From: Actinomadura opuntiae
GTDB taxonomy: Bacteria; Actinomycetota; Actinomycetes; Streptosporangiales; Streptosporangiaceae
Assembly (NCBI RefSeq): GCF_030283205.1
Contig: NZ_JASNWF010000010.1
Location: 248,001 to 312,000, forward strand
Direction: 5' to 3'
Length of the DNA stretch: 64,000 nucleotides
Below, one piece after another: positions 17,041-25,328 of this stretch. A program made the translations under genes and the position numbers. Under the pieces are notes generated by a model that was not told the DNA's origin, did not search any database, and saw nothing but the letters and a program-made list of their open reading frames with translations. Each line of letters starts with the position of its first letter. Position 1 is the first letter of the stretch.

Positions 17041-17460
17041 TCAATCTCCAAGGCGGTCACGCATGGCGCGCTCCTCAGCGCGCACCGCACGGCCGTCTCG
17101 CCACATCCTCAGCCCTGTCACCACTGCCATCAGGGTGAGGCAGAACCACCCGGTGGGCGTGGCGTCACCACCGGAGACCCAGGCCAGCAGGAGGAGCATC
17201 ACGGCGGTCTGGCCGGTGCACTTGGCGGCGGAGACCAGGCGATCGCGAGGAGGCGAGGTGAAGAAGACCAGGAACGCCAGCCCGTACGTCGCCGGGACGA
17301 GCAGCGCCACCCCCGGCCACGGCCAGGGCGTGGCGCGCGGAGCGAACCGGAAGATCAAAAGCTCGGCCGCCAGATTCGCGACCTGCAGTATCCACACCGC
17401 GAACGAGCGGAGAGCGATCGACGCATCGGTCTCGTCACCGTACTCATCCCATATGCGCAT
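17041..17460 (-). CDS. Small four-helix membrane protein
   Basis: A 139-residue protein with four predicted membrane helices (FAVWILQVANLAAELLIF, GVALLVPATYGLAFLVFF, TGQTAVMLLLLAWVSGG, FCLTLMAVVTGLRMW). Its C-terminus is charged (RAVRAEERAMRDRLGD). ATG 17460 follows a strong GGAGGGG site, and the longer upstream frame is antisense. The fold suggests an uncharacterised inner-membrane protein; no transport or enzymatic motif is visible. It is divergent from the TPR-like gene. Confidence 0.75.
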   Translation of the reverse strand: MRIWDEYGDETDASIALRSFAVWILQVANLAAELLIFRFAPRATPWPWPGVALLVPATYGLAFLVFFTSPPRDRLVSAAKCTGQTAVMLLLLAWVSGGDATPTGWFCLTLMAVVTGLRMWRDGRAVRAEERAMRDRLGD

Positions 17461-17566
17461 GGTGCCCCTCCGACATACCCGTCCACGAGCATAGAGAAGG
17501 CGCCGCTGGACCCCTCCCGCAATCAGGCCGCACCCTTGAAGTGAGGCGGAAAGGGGAGACCCGAGG

Positions 17567-18589
17567 TTGGATCTGGTGAAGGCACGGCGCAGGTACCGCG
17601 AGTCCCGCAGCCGAGCGGCGGACGTCACCGAACGGACGCCCGTCAGGTCGTTCGAGGAGTCGGCGGCGCGCTTTGGCTCCCGCGTGTTGTTCGAGGGTGA
17701 CCAGTGGGATCGGGTGGCCGTACTGGACCGGGCCGTGGTCCGCCACCAGCGCGTCCTGGCCTCTATCGACCCCGTCTTCGTACGGCTGCGCGTCCGGCAG
17801 ATCCTGGCGACCTTCGCAGCGAAGAGGTTCGGCCGGATCTCCTCCCTGTCGGGCGACTGGATCAACATGGCCTCGGAGGTGTTCGGCCCCGAAAGCTCTG
17901 AGGTGACGACCATCCGCGAGTGCCAGCGGTTTGTCCGCACCGCGTCAGGCCGCAAGGCCGGCCGACTGCACCAGGTCGCCGAGTGGCCGGCCCCGGACCT
18001 GCTGCACGCGCCCGCTGTGAAGCGGCTGAGCGCCCGCTACCGGAAGGCCGGTCTGTGGGCCGAATCCGTGCGGCTACGGACGCGGTTCATCGAGCGCCTT
18101 GCCGAGGAATACGGCAACGATCACGACACCGTTCTGCAGCTGCGGACCGACCTGGCGTTCGACCACCTGAGCCAAGGAGAGCCGGAGCCGGCGATTCCGT
18201 TGTTCGAGCGACTCGCCGAGCAGCGCGCCGCCAAGGAACCCGATCGTCTGGAGCCGCTGGGCGAGGCGATCCGGATGCGGGTCCATCTGGCATTCGCCTA
18301 CCTGTGCATGCGACGACCGGGCGAAGCAGAGCAAATCTTGGTGCCGTTGGCTGCGCGGTTGAAGGAGGCGCGCTCCGATGCCCCACGAATACCGATGGGC
18401 ATCGCAGCCCGGGAGTCGACCGTGGAGGGACTGCTCGGCAGAAGCCAGTGGCAGCGCGGTGAACACCAGTCCGCGCAGCGGCACTTCGAGCGCGCTTACC
18501 TGCTCGCGCCCGCCACCGGCGGCAAAGCCGACCGCGAGGATAGAAGCAACTGCTTCAACTGCTGGATCTACAGCTTGGAGCACGCATAG
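17567..18589 (+). CDS. TPR-like helical repeat protein
   Basis: A 340-residue soluble protein starting at TTG 17567, with GGGGAG about 11 bases upstream; GTG at codon 4 is an alternative. The C-terminal half carries helical pairs typical of tetratricopeptide repeats: YGNDHDTVLQLRTDLAFDHL, EPEPAIPLFERLAEQR, EAIRMRVHLAFAYLCMRRPG, and RGEHQSAQRHFERAYLLAP. The first 150 residues are Arg-rich and hold no known motif. TPR proteins act as scaffolds or as sensors in actinobacterial regulatory cascades; the partner is unknown. The gene ends just before a degraded stretch. Confidence 0.7.
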   Translation: MDLVKARRRYRESRSRAADVTERTPVRSFEESAARFGSRVLFEGDQWDRVAVLDRAVVRHQRVLASIDPVFVRLRVRQILATFAAKRFGRISSLSGDWINMASEVFGPESSEVTTIRECQRFVRTASGRKAGRLHQVAEWPAPDLLHAPAVKRLSARYRKAGLWAESVRLRTRFIERLAEEYGNDHDTVLQLRTDLAFDHLSQGEPEPAIPLFERLAEQRAAKEPDRLEPLGEAIRMRVHLAFAYLCMRRPGEAEQILVPLAARLKEARSDAPRIPMGIAARESTVEGLLGRSQWQRGEHQSAQRHFERAYLLAPATGGKADREDRSNCFNCWIYSLEHA

Positions 18590-18594
18590 CGTCC

Positions 18595-18960
18595 GCGGCG
18601 GACCAGCCGCGCCCGAGCACCGGGAAGCCGTCCGGCCCGTCCACCGTCTCGCCGCCGGCCGTCAGCATGCTGACCTCGACGTTGACGTCGCCGACCGCGG
18701 AGCGGACACCGGGCACCGCGCCGACGACCTTGCCGGCGGGCAGCGTGACGCGCTCGCTGTAGCGGACCTGGGAGCTCTCGTCCAGCCAGAACGACTGCTG
18801 CGCGCCGACGACGACCGCCGCGCGTGGCGCAGCAGTTGCAGCACGTGCTTGCCGGAGCGGGAGTCCAGAGCACCACTCAGGGGCACGGCACCCGGCAGGA
18901 GCCGTTCCCCGTCCTTCCTGCCAATGCGCAGGCGTACGGTTGCCCGCATGCGGCCGCCGG
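18595..18960 (-). pseudogene. Degraded reading frame of unknown family
   Basis: Minus-strand frames show coding-like sequence in pieces: MRATVRLRIGRKDGERLLPG, then in another frame FWLDESSQVRYSERVTLPAG and VGDVNVEVSMLTAGGETVDG, ending near the TPR gene without a natural terminus. It looks like the truncated, frameshifted rest of a protein with beta-strand-rich sequence. I do not recognise the family. Confidence 0.4.
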
Positions 18961-18981
18961 CCGCCGCGCCAGCCTCTTCGC

Positions 18982-20163
18982 TTACGGGGTGCCGGGGCTC
19001 CCGGCGCACAGGGCGTGGTCGATCAGGGCGCTGGCCGCTTCCTCCTGCGCCTTGATGTGCTCGAAGGTGTCGCCGCGCGCCTCGGACATGGAGACCACGG
19101 CGCTGCGCCTGCCGTCCTCGGTGACGCCGTTGAGGGTGATGTAGCCGCCGTCGCCGCCTTCATGGCTCCAGTACGTTCCGCCGCAATTCAGGGGGCGTTC
19201 GACCAGGCCGAGGCCGTAGCGGCCGCCGGGCCATAGCTCCTGGACCTCTTCGTTCACCTCGACGGTCCGCTTCATCGCGGCCAGTTGCCGCGCCGGCAGC
19301 AGTCGGCCCGCGAGCAGCGCGCGGAAGAACCGGTTCTGGTCCCGCGTGGTCGTGACCCACGAAAGGTTCTGGTAGTCCACCGGTATCTGGTCGGTGACGT
19401 CCACCCGGGCACCGGGACCGAACAGCTGGTAGGCCCGGGCGTGCGGCCGGGGCAGGGTGGGTGAGGTGCCGCCCCACCGGGTCTGGTCGAGGCCGAGCGG
19501 GCGCAGGATGCGGTCTTCGATCTCCCGGTGGGCAGGCCGGCGGGTGACCTTCTCGATGACCATGTCGAGCAGAACGTAGCCGGTGTTGGAGTACGCCCAG
19601 CCCTTGCCGGGCTGGAAGCCCGGCGCGTGCGCCATGGCGCGGGCGACCAGTTCCTCGGGGCTGTAGATGTTGTGGCGCTGCTGGTAATACTCCTGTGGCG
19701 TGGTGTATCCGGGCAGGTCGTCGCGGATGCCGCTGGTGTGCTGGAGCAGGTGGCGAAGGGTGATCCGGTCGCCGTCGTTGCCGTTGCCGCGCACCACTCC
19801 CGGCAGCCAGTGGCCGACGGTGTCGTCCAGCGAGAGCCTGCCCTCGGCCTCCAGTTGGAGCACCACGGTGGCCACGAGCGTCTTGGACGTGCTGGCCATC
19901 CGGAAGTAGCCGTTGGAAGGGACCGGGCGGCCGGTGTTCAGACCGGCGGTACCGCTGGTGGCGACCCACTGCCGCCCGTCAGGACCGACTATGCGGGCCT
20001 GCACACCGCTCACCCCTAGGGCGTGGATCGCCTCGGTGTCCTTCCGCAACCGCTCCACGGCGGAGGGGCCGCCGGGCCGGGCGGCCGCCGGGGCCACATC
20101 GCAGGCGAGCAGCGCGGCGACACACAGTGCCACAGCGAGATGCCTGCGCAGAGTCGAAGTCAT
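18982..20163 (-). CDS. Secreted serine hydrolase, beta-lactamase/D-Ala-D-Ala carboxypeptidase family
   Basis: A 393-residue protein with an N-terminal signal peptide (RRHLAVALCVAALLACDVAPAAA, Ala-rich cleavage region). Class C-type serine hydrolase motifs follow. The nucleophile motif STSK is near residue 92, the Tyr-Ser-Asn motif in YSNTGY near 180, and HEGGDGG near 335 takes the place of the usual KTG. It probably acts on peptidoglycan peptides or as an esterase outside the membrane. ATG 20163 is chosen because the signal peptide begins there; no strong ribosome site is seen. It is monocistronic. Confidence 0.85.
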   Translation of the reverse strand: MTSTLRRHLAVALCVAALLACDVAPAAARPGGPSAVERLRKDTEAIHALGVSGVQARIVGPDGRQWVATSGTAGLNTGRPVPSNGYFRMASTSKTLVATVVLQLEAEGRLSLDDTVGHWLPGVVRGNGNDGDRITLRHLLQHTSGIRDDLPGYTTPQEYYQQRHNIYSPEELVARAMAHAPGFQPGKGWAYSNTGYVLLDMVIEKVTRRPAHREIEDRILRPLGLDQTRWGGTSPTLPRPHARAYQLFGPGARVDVTDQIPVDYQNLSWVTTTRDQNRFFRALLAGRLLPARQLAAMKRTVEVNEEVQELWPGGRYGLGLVERPLNCGGTYWSHEGGDGGYITLNGVTEDGRRSAVVSMSEARGDTFEHIKAQEEAASALIDHALCAGSPGTP

Positions 20164-20275
20164 GGCCGAGACGCTAGTTCCGGGCCCCATCAGCCCGCGA
20201 TCAGGCACACTCCCAGATCGCTACGGGGGTTGTCCCCACCAGCGCGGGCAGGGCTCACCCGCCGTCCCGGCGAGG

Positions 20276-20420
20276 TCAGGCGGCCTCGAGATCGAGGCGG
20301 GTGCCCATGTCCAGCCGGAACCGGCCGTAGGGGTTGACGTGTGCCCAGAACAGGGGCGAGAGGGCTCTGCGGTCTTCGGCGGTGAGCCTGCCGGCCCACC
20401 CGGCCTTCCGTGCCGGCGGA
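20276..20420 (-). pseudogene. Tn3-family-like transposase C-terminal tail
   Basis: The frame ending at 20276 reads RLTAEDRRALSPLFWAHVNP, then YGRFRLDM, resembling the extreme C-terminus of one Tn3-family subgroup. Only about 45 codons remain. Assignment is by memory of the conserved tail and is tentative. Confidence 0.5.
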
Positions 20421-20684
20421 TCAGCGGGAGGGCCTCCGAGAGAGCCGCTCGACCGGAACCAAGCGCAGGGCATCAAGACGTGGCTGCGAGCTCGAGGGCG
20501 GCGGCATTTGTGACACGGGCTCTGCGTCAATGACAGATGATGGCCGCAGGCGTGGCGGGCGAGCGCCAGGGCTTTGACGAGACGCCATCGGTGAAGCCAC
20601 CAGATCGAATATGCGTGAGAGGCGCGGAGCGACGCCATGCCCAGGCAACGCTGAGGGCACAAGGTCTGAGGGGCTCAGGATGTC
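20421..20684. other. Spacer with no supported gene
   Basis: Short frames on both strands lack motifs and ribosome sites. Probably mobile-element debris beside the Tn3-like tail. Confidence 0.4.
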
Positions 20685-21236
20685 ATGACGGGCGAAGCGA
20701 AACCGGACGGCGCGCCCGTGCCGATCGTCTACCGCCGGATGATCGCGGTGGAGCATCACCAGTACTGGCCGGGGACGGTATCGCCCCCGATGTGGCCACC
20801 ACCCTGTACGACAACGATCTGCCCGGTCCCCAGCCACTGGCGGCCCTGGACGACAGCGGGCACCTGGCCTGCGTGCACTTCGCCTTGTCCCTCGCCGGAA
20901 CCGAACAGCAAGACATGTACCGCATCCGCCTGCACGCCGTCGGCCGCCGGCAGGCCGCCGAGGTCGAACACGTCTCCGTCGCCGACTCGGTCGGCGACGG
21001 TTTGGGTGACGGCGGACAAGCGATCGAGCGGCACCTCATCCAACTGTGGCCCGCACCCCTTGAACCGGCGCAATGGCTCAAGGAACTCAACTGGCCCACC
21101 TGGACCCTGGACGCAGACGCGCCGCGCACCGACTTCATCGTGGAGACGCGGTGCGGGCAGTACTGGCTGACCGACCGCAACACCGCCGACATCACCGGCA
21201 ACCAGCGCGGACTCATCGTCCCCCCAAGCCGACCGG
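20685..21236 (+). pseudogene. Hypothetical protein, first of two related tandem frames, frameshifted
   Basis: Coding sequence starts at ATG 20685 (MTGEAKPDGAPVPIVYRRMI) and moves to another frame near 20775, continuing DGIAPDVATTLYDNDLPGPQ to the end. The segment YRIRLHAVGRRQAAEVEH followed by IERHLIQLWPA resembles YRVRVSARGRRRAQF followed by AERHWIQIAPG of the next gene, so the two are duplicated relatives. Beta-strand-rich, no signal peptide. Family unknown. Confidence 0.5.
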
Positions 21237-21239
21237 CAC

Positions 21240-21680
21240 ATGGCCGCGATCTTCGCCACTCAGCCTGAGAGCACCGTCGAGGTCGTCCTGGACATCCTCG
21301 ACCACGAACCATCCGCGGACGAAAGCCACGACGACTGGGACGCCACCGAAGAAGCCGTCATGGTCTTCACCGGCCCCGTCGTCCGCTGCAACTTCCTGGA
21401 CGATCAGACCAGCCCCTACACCTTCCAGGACCTACCCGCTGACCCAGGCCAGACCCGCACATATCGAGTGCGTGTCTCTGCACGCGGCCGCCGTCGCGCT
21501 CAGTTCGCTCCCGGAGGATCCGCGTCGTCCGCAATAACTCCACCAGATCACGCGGAACGGCACTGGATCCAGATTGCGCCCGGTAGTGCGCGGTCCGGGC
21601 AGCGCGGCATGTGCTGGATGGCTGTCCGCTTTGACGGCTTCTCGTCGACGGGCCGACCGAGGGCCGGGGGAGCGGCGTAA
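21240..21680 (+). CDS. Hypothetical protein, second of two related tandem frames
   Basis: An open frame of 146 codons (MAAIFATQPESTVEVVLDIL) that is acidic at the N-terminus and contains TYRVRVSARGRRRAQFAPGG and HAERHWIQIAPG, related to its upstream neighbour. Its coding probably began further upstream in the same frame (SSSPQADRH before the Met), where a run of six C residues near 21220 joins the two frames. They may once have been a single protein. The last 30 residues look non-conserved. Function unknown. Confidence 0.5.
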   Translation: MAAIFATQPESTVEVVLDILDHEPSADESHDDWDATEEAVMVFTGPVVRCNFLDDQTSPYTFQDLPADPGQTRTYRVRVSARGRRRAQFAPGGSASSAITPPDHAERHWIQIAPGSARSGQRGMCWMAVRFDGFSSTGRPRAGGAA

Positions 21681-21805
21681 CCGGGGGCGACGTTGGCGCC
21701 TACCCGGCTCACAACGCCCGGAGCATGATGTGAACGCCATGTTACGCATCACTTACGGTGGTGCAATAGCTGCGAAGCGTGCGAGAACTCTTCTTGATCT
21801 CCGCG

Positions 21806-21834
21806 CGATCGGTGATTTCGGTCGCGACCGATCG
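21806..21834 (+). promoter_or_regulatory. Inverted repeat directly before the ribosome site of the FNT gene
   Basis: CGATCGGT (21806-21813) and ACCGATCG (21827-21834) form a perfect 8-bp inverted repeat with a 13-base spacer, ending one base before AAAGGAGG. It could be an operator or an mRNA stem that affects access to the ribosome site. Confidence 0.5.
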
Positions 21835-21847
21835 AAAGGAGGGCGCC

Positions 21848-22687
21848 GTGCCCATTCCCGTGAGCGAGGCACTGGAGGCGCAGGCGGTGGCCGCCGAAAC
21901 GAAGGCCGCCGACGTGCGGAGCCCCGGCCGATATCTGGTCAGCGCCGTGCTGGCCGGTGCCTACATCGGGGTGGCCGTCGTCCTGGTCGTCGCCGCCACC
22001 GGACCACTGCTGGTGGGGGGTTCGCCGTGGACGAAGCTGATCCAGGGACTGGTGTTCGGAGTCGCCTTGACTTTGGTGATCTTCGCTGGGGCGGAGCTGT
22101 CGACCGGCAACATGATGACCATGACCCAGGGGGCGTTCCTACGACGCAACGGCGTGCTGGTCGCCCTGGTAGTGATCGTCTTCTCCTTCGCAGGGAATCT
22201 CGTGGGGTCGGCTCTGTTCGGGTGGCTGGTCCATGAGAGCGGCATTCTGGGGGCCGCAGCTCCCGGGAAGCCGGCGGTCGGCGACGTTGCGCTGGCGACG
22301 ATCGTGAAGGGCAAGATGGCCGAGAGCACGACGGCCCTGTTCTTCCGCGGCGTGCTGTGCAACTTCCTCGTCTGCCTGGCCGTGTGGACCGCGGCCCGCA
22401 CCCGCTCCGACGGCGCGAAGCTCGCACTGATCTTCTGGTGCCTGCTGGCGTTCATCTCCTCCGGGTTCGAGCATGTGGTGGCGAACATGACCGTGTTCTC
22501 CCTCGCGATGTTCGAACACGTCGACGGTGTGACGGTCGGTGCGTTCGCGCGGAACCTGCTCCTAGTCGGACTCGGCAACCTGGTGGGCGGCGGGTTGCTC
22601 GTCGGAGCGTCCTACGCATTCACCAGCCGACACGTCGTCACGGCCCCGGCCGCGGAACGGATCCTGGAGGCCGAACCAGCCGCCTAG
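21848..22687 (+). CDS. Formate/nitrite transporter (FNT) family channel
   Basis: A 279-residue membrane protein of FNT size with six helices. The start is GTG 21848, six bases after AAAGGAGG. The family motif GAELSTGNMM is at 81-90, and FEHVVANMT at 207-215 holds the central pore His at 209, the same number as in E. coli FocA. The second half-helix motif is LCNFLVCLAVW near 170-180. It probably conducts formate, nitrite or a similar small monovalent anion across the cytoplasmic membrane. It stands alone; no formate or nitrite enzyme gene adjoins it, so the substrate is open. Confidence 0.9.
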   Translation: MPIPVSEALEAQAVAAETKAADVRSPGRYLVSAVLAGAYIGVAVVLVVAATGPLLVGGSPWTKLIQGLVFGVALTLVIFAGAELSTGNMMTMTQGAFLRRNGVLVALVVIVFSFAGNLVGSALFGWLVHESGILGAAAPGKPAVGDVALATIVKGKMAESTTALFFRGVLCNFLVCLAVWTAARTRSDGAKLALIFWCLLAFISSGFEHVVANMTVFSLAMFEHVDGVTVGAFARNLLLVGLGNLVGGGLLVGASYAFTSRHVVTAPAAERILEAEPAA

Positions 22688-22689
22688 CC

Positions 22690-22954
22690 GTTGGCATCAG
22701 GTGGTGCAGCCGTCTGCGCGGCGATTGGCGCCGAGGCGTTCACCGCGGTGCCACCTCCCCGGCCAGGCACGCACCCGGACCGCCGGCTCGATGACTCCGC
22801 TGGCCGAGGCGTCGATACCCTCTGCCCCGCCACGCTGATCGTGCTACTGGACGGCTTGCGGCGGTGGCCCCTGGAGCGGAGTCAGCCCCGAGACCCCGAC
22901 CGGGGCGTGCTCCATGTCGTGTTCGGTGACTACACCGATCGGTGGTCGTCGAGG
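22690..22954. other. Spacer with no supported gene
   Basis: Only shadow frames are seen between the FNT gene and the glycosidase remnant. Confidence 0.4.
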
Positions 22955-23840
22955 TCATCGTCTGCGGTGGTTGATGTACAGCAGTACCACGCTCGGGGTG
23001 GTGACGGGGACGTTGAAGGTGCTGCGGGCGGCGGGGCTCCGGACGGGCCTGCCCGGGGGGAAGCCGCCGTCGGTGGCGACCTTAGAGCCGGGCAACCCGC
23101 ATTCCCGAGGTCGCCTGGAGCAAGGGACCCTCCCAGCCGCTGCAGAGTGGCCTGGCTGGTGGCGCCGCCCTTGATCTTCACGGCGACGGTGCCCTTGAGC
23201 GCCTTGTCGAGGTCGTCGATCACGACCCGGATGGTGCCGTCGGACATCCGCCGGGTTGTGCCCGCAGTCGTGCGTCGATGGTGTCGGCCTGGTCGGGGAA
23301 GCACATCCACGTGTAGCCGCCGCAGTCGTGGGGTTGCTGGTGGAAGTTGATCCCGCTGATTCCCTCGTGGGCTGCGGCCAGCGCATAGTCGACGGTCCAC
23401 AGGGCCGCGACCAGGGTGTTGGACACTCCGGCCTTGCCTCCGTTGGCGACGTTGTTGGTCTCTGAAAGGTGCACCGGCGCGTGCCAGGGCGGCCGGGGTG
23501 ATGACTGCCCGTCGGCCCACGCGGGCGGTGGCACGGAGGGATCCCGCTGCCAGGCGGTCGCGTCGGCGCCGTTGGCAGCGAACCGCATCGAGCCGCGGCC
23601 GAGGTTGCCCAGCATCCGGGCCAGGTTGCCGTGGCCGCGCTCACCCACGGCTCGTGCAGTGCTTCCTCTTCGAACGACAGGCCGGGGAAGTCGCCGGGAA
23701 TGGCAACCCCGCCCTTGCCGGAGGCGTCGACGGTCACCGTCAGCGCCGGAGACGGGCGGGCGGTCGAGGCGCGGGGCGCAGTGGCTGTGGTCGCGAGCGC
23801 GGCCGCCCCACCGCGGCCGAAAGCCGGATATTGCGCATGG
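22955..23840 (-). pseudogene. Secreted GH79-like glycoside hydrolase, multiply frameshifted
   Basis: Pieces in three minus-strand frames join into a glycosidase. LTVTVDASGKGGVAIPGDFP leads to LSFEEEALHEPWV, then LARMLGNLGRGSMRFAANGA, then HLSETNNVANGGKAGVSN and AAAHEGISGINFH. The tail is a C-terminal beta-domain (VVIDDLDKALKG, STFNVPVTTPSVVLLYINH). The SETN segment holds what is probably a catalytic acidic residue. At least three frameshifts, including one after the signal-peptide start MRNIRLSA, prevent expression. GH79 enzymes remove glucuronic acid from proteoglycans or arabinogalactans. Confidence 0.6.
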
Positions 23841-23918
23841 TCACCTAGGGTCGAGTCGATGGCTACCGATCGCTGCCGGTGCAGACCGGTAGCGCGGAAC
23901 TTGATCCCGCCCTAGAGT

Positions 23919-23938
23919 TAAGTCAACTGCTTGACTTA
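23919..23938. promoter_or_regulatory. Palindromic operator upstream of TetR gene
   Basis: TAAGTCAA-CTGC-TTGACTTA, a perfect 8-4-8 palindrome about 90 bases before the TetR start and about 80 bases from the glycosidase remnant's start. It is the likely binding site of the adjacent TetR regulator. Confidence 0.6.
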
Positions 23939-24026
23939 GAGCTGTGGTGCTGGGAGCCTCTGCGCTTGTCGGGCAGATGGCCGGGCGCGGCGGATGCGGC
24001 CGCGTCCTGGCGGAGGAGGAGGGGCG

Positions 24027-24683
24027 ATGCCGGCCAAGGCGCGTAGCCGGGATGGAGCGCGGCAGGACCGTGCCGCCGCGACGCGCGAGCTGATTCTGGT
24101 CACCGCCGAGCGGTTGTTCGCCGAAGAGGGCCTGTCGGTGTCCAACCGTCAGGTCAGTGCGGCCGCCGGGCAGGGCAACAATTCCTCGGTCGGCTACCAC
24201 TTCGGCGACCGGGTGGAGTTGGTGCGGGCGATCCTGCAGCGGCACAGCCCGCCGGTGGAGCGGCTTCGGGCGGAACTGGTCGCCGACGCCGCCGACACCC
24301 AGGACCTGCGCGTCTGGCTGGGATGCCTGGTGCGGCCGTTGCCGGAGTACCTGGCGAGCCTGCCCGGGCCCACCTTCTTCGCCCGGTTCGGCGCGCAGGT
24401 GATGGTCGACCCCGGATACCGCGAACTCGTGATCGAGGACGCGATGTCCTCGCCCTCCCTGCACATCATCCTGGGCCGGCTGGACCGGCTGCTGCCCGAT
24501 CTGCCGGCTCCGGTACGGACCCAGCGGCGGATCATGACCCGCCAGCTGATGATCTTCACATGGGCCGAACACGAACGCGTTCTGGCCGAGGATCCGAACG
24601 GCCCGCACCTGGACTGGCCCCAGGCGGTGGCCGGACTAATCGACGCCTTGACCGGGCTGTGGCAGGCACCGGTGAGCGAGTGA
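24027..24683 (+). CDS. TetR-family transcriptional regulator
   Basis: A 218-residue regulator. ATG 24027 follows GGAGGAGGGG by a few bases; the track upstream in frame has no ribosome site. The N-terminal HTH spans about 15-65 (ATRELILVTAERLFAEEGLS, NRQVSAAAGQGNNSSVGYHF). The C-terminal ligand domain has GPTFFARFGAQVMVDPGYRE and may bind a small hydrophobic ligand. A palindrome at 23919-23938 suggests autoregulation or control of the divergent glycosidase remnant, which would leave it an orphan regulator. Confidence 0.88.
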   Translation: MPAKARSRDGARQDRAAATRELILVTAERLFAEEGLSVSNRQVSAAAGQGNNSSVGYHFGDRVELVRAILQRHSPPVERLRAELVADAADTQDLRVWLGCLVRPLPEYLASLPGPTFFARFGAQVMVDPGYRELVIEDAMSSPSLHIILGRLDRLLPDLPAPVRTQRRIMTRQLMIFTWAEHERVLAEDPNGPHLDWPQAVAGLIDALTGLWQAPVSE

Positions 24684-24741
24684 GAGCGAACCGGCCCACC
24701 CGCGAACCTGGCATGGCCCCCACTCCCCGCGAGGAGATCCC

Positions 24742-25173
24742 GTGACCCGCCGCCGACGAGCAACATCACCGATCATCAGCCGCTGGACCGTGAGCCGGGC
24801 GAGCGCCGGCGCCCCGGCCGTGTCCGCCGCCGCGGCCACGATCACCGCGGGCGGCGCGACCGCGCACGCGGCCTCGCAACGCGGGACGGCTGCGCTGACC
24901 CTGGAGGAGAAGCGGTCGTCCGTCTCCCGGACGGTCGTCCAGACCGTCCAAGGCGTCCAGAGCGCGGGGGCGATCGCCAGCACCACGCACTTGGCGGCCA
25001 ACAACCAGGAGATAGACCGGCAGACCATCAACGCCCAGGTCGCAGAACCCGCGACTCGACATCGGCAAGGCGCTGGAACACGCCCTGCATCGTCTGCTCG
25101 CCGCTCCGGTCACGCCGTCCGACCGGGCCTCGCCATCGAACTCTCCCACCGCGGAGACATGACCTCCGGCTGA
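24742..25173 (+). CDS. Hypothetical protein downstream of TetR gene
   Basis: An open frame of 143 codons starting at GTG 24742 with AGGAG seven bases before it. Residues 1-100 are Ala/Thr/Arg-rich and include EEKRSSVSRTVVQTVQGVQ and TTHLAANNQEIDRQTIN. The C-terminal 40 residues look like random translation. It may be a degraded gene; the opposite strand is also open. No family recognised. Confidence 0.35.
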   Translation: MTRRRRATSPIISRWTVSRASAGAPAVSAAAATITAGGATAHAASQRGTAALTLEEKRSSVSRTVVQTVQGVQSAGAIASTTHLAANNQEIDRQTINAQVAEPATRHRQGAGTRPASSARRSGHAVRPGLAIELSHRGDMTSG

Positions 25174-25328
25174 CCCTCCAACCGCCCGAACCGCCTCCCC
25201 GCGGTCACGGCCTGGCTGCGGCCCCGGGAGCACTCATCCCTATTGAGAATGGAGTTCTTGTTTTTCGCGAATGCTATTTGATCTGGTTGCGCACGTGTGA
25301 CCACCCACCCCCTTGGAGGTCGTACTCC
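25174..25328. promoter_or_regulatory. AT-richer leader of the secreted beta-propeller gene
   Basis: The stretch 25235-25290 is clearly AT-richer than its surroundings (TATTGAGAATGG, TTCTTGTTTTTCG), as expected for a promoter, but I cannot assign -35 and -10 boxes with confidence. GGAGG at 25315-25319 precedes the ATG at 25329. Confidence 0.35.
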
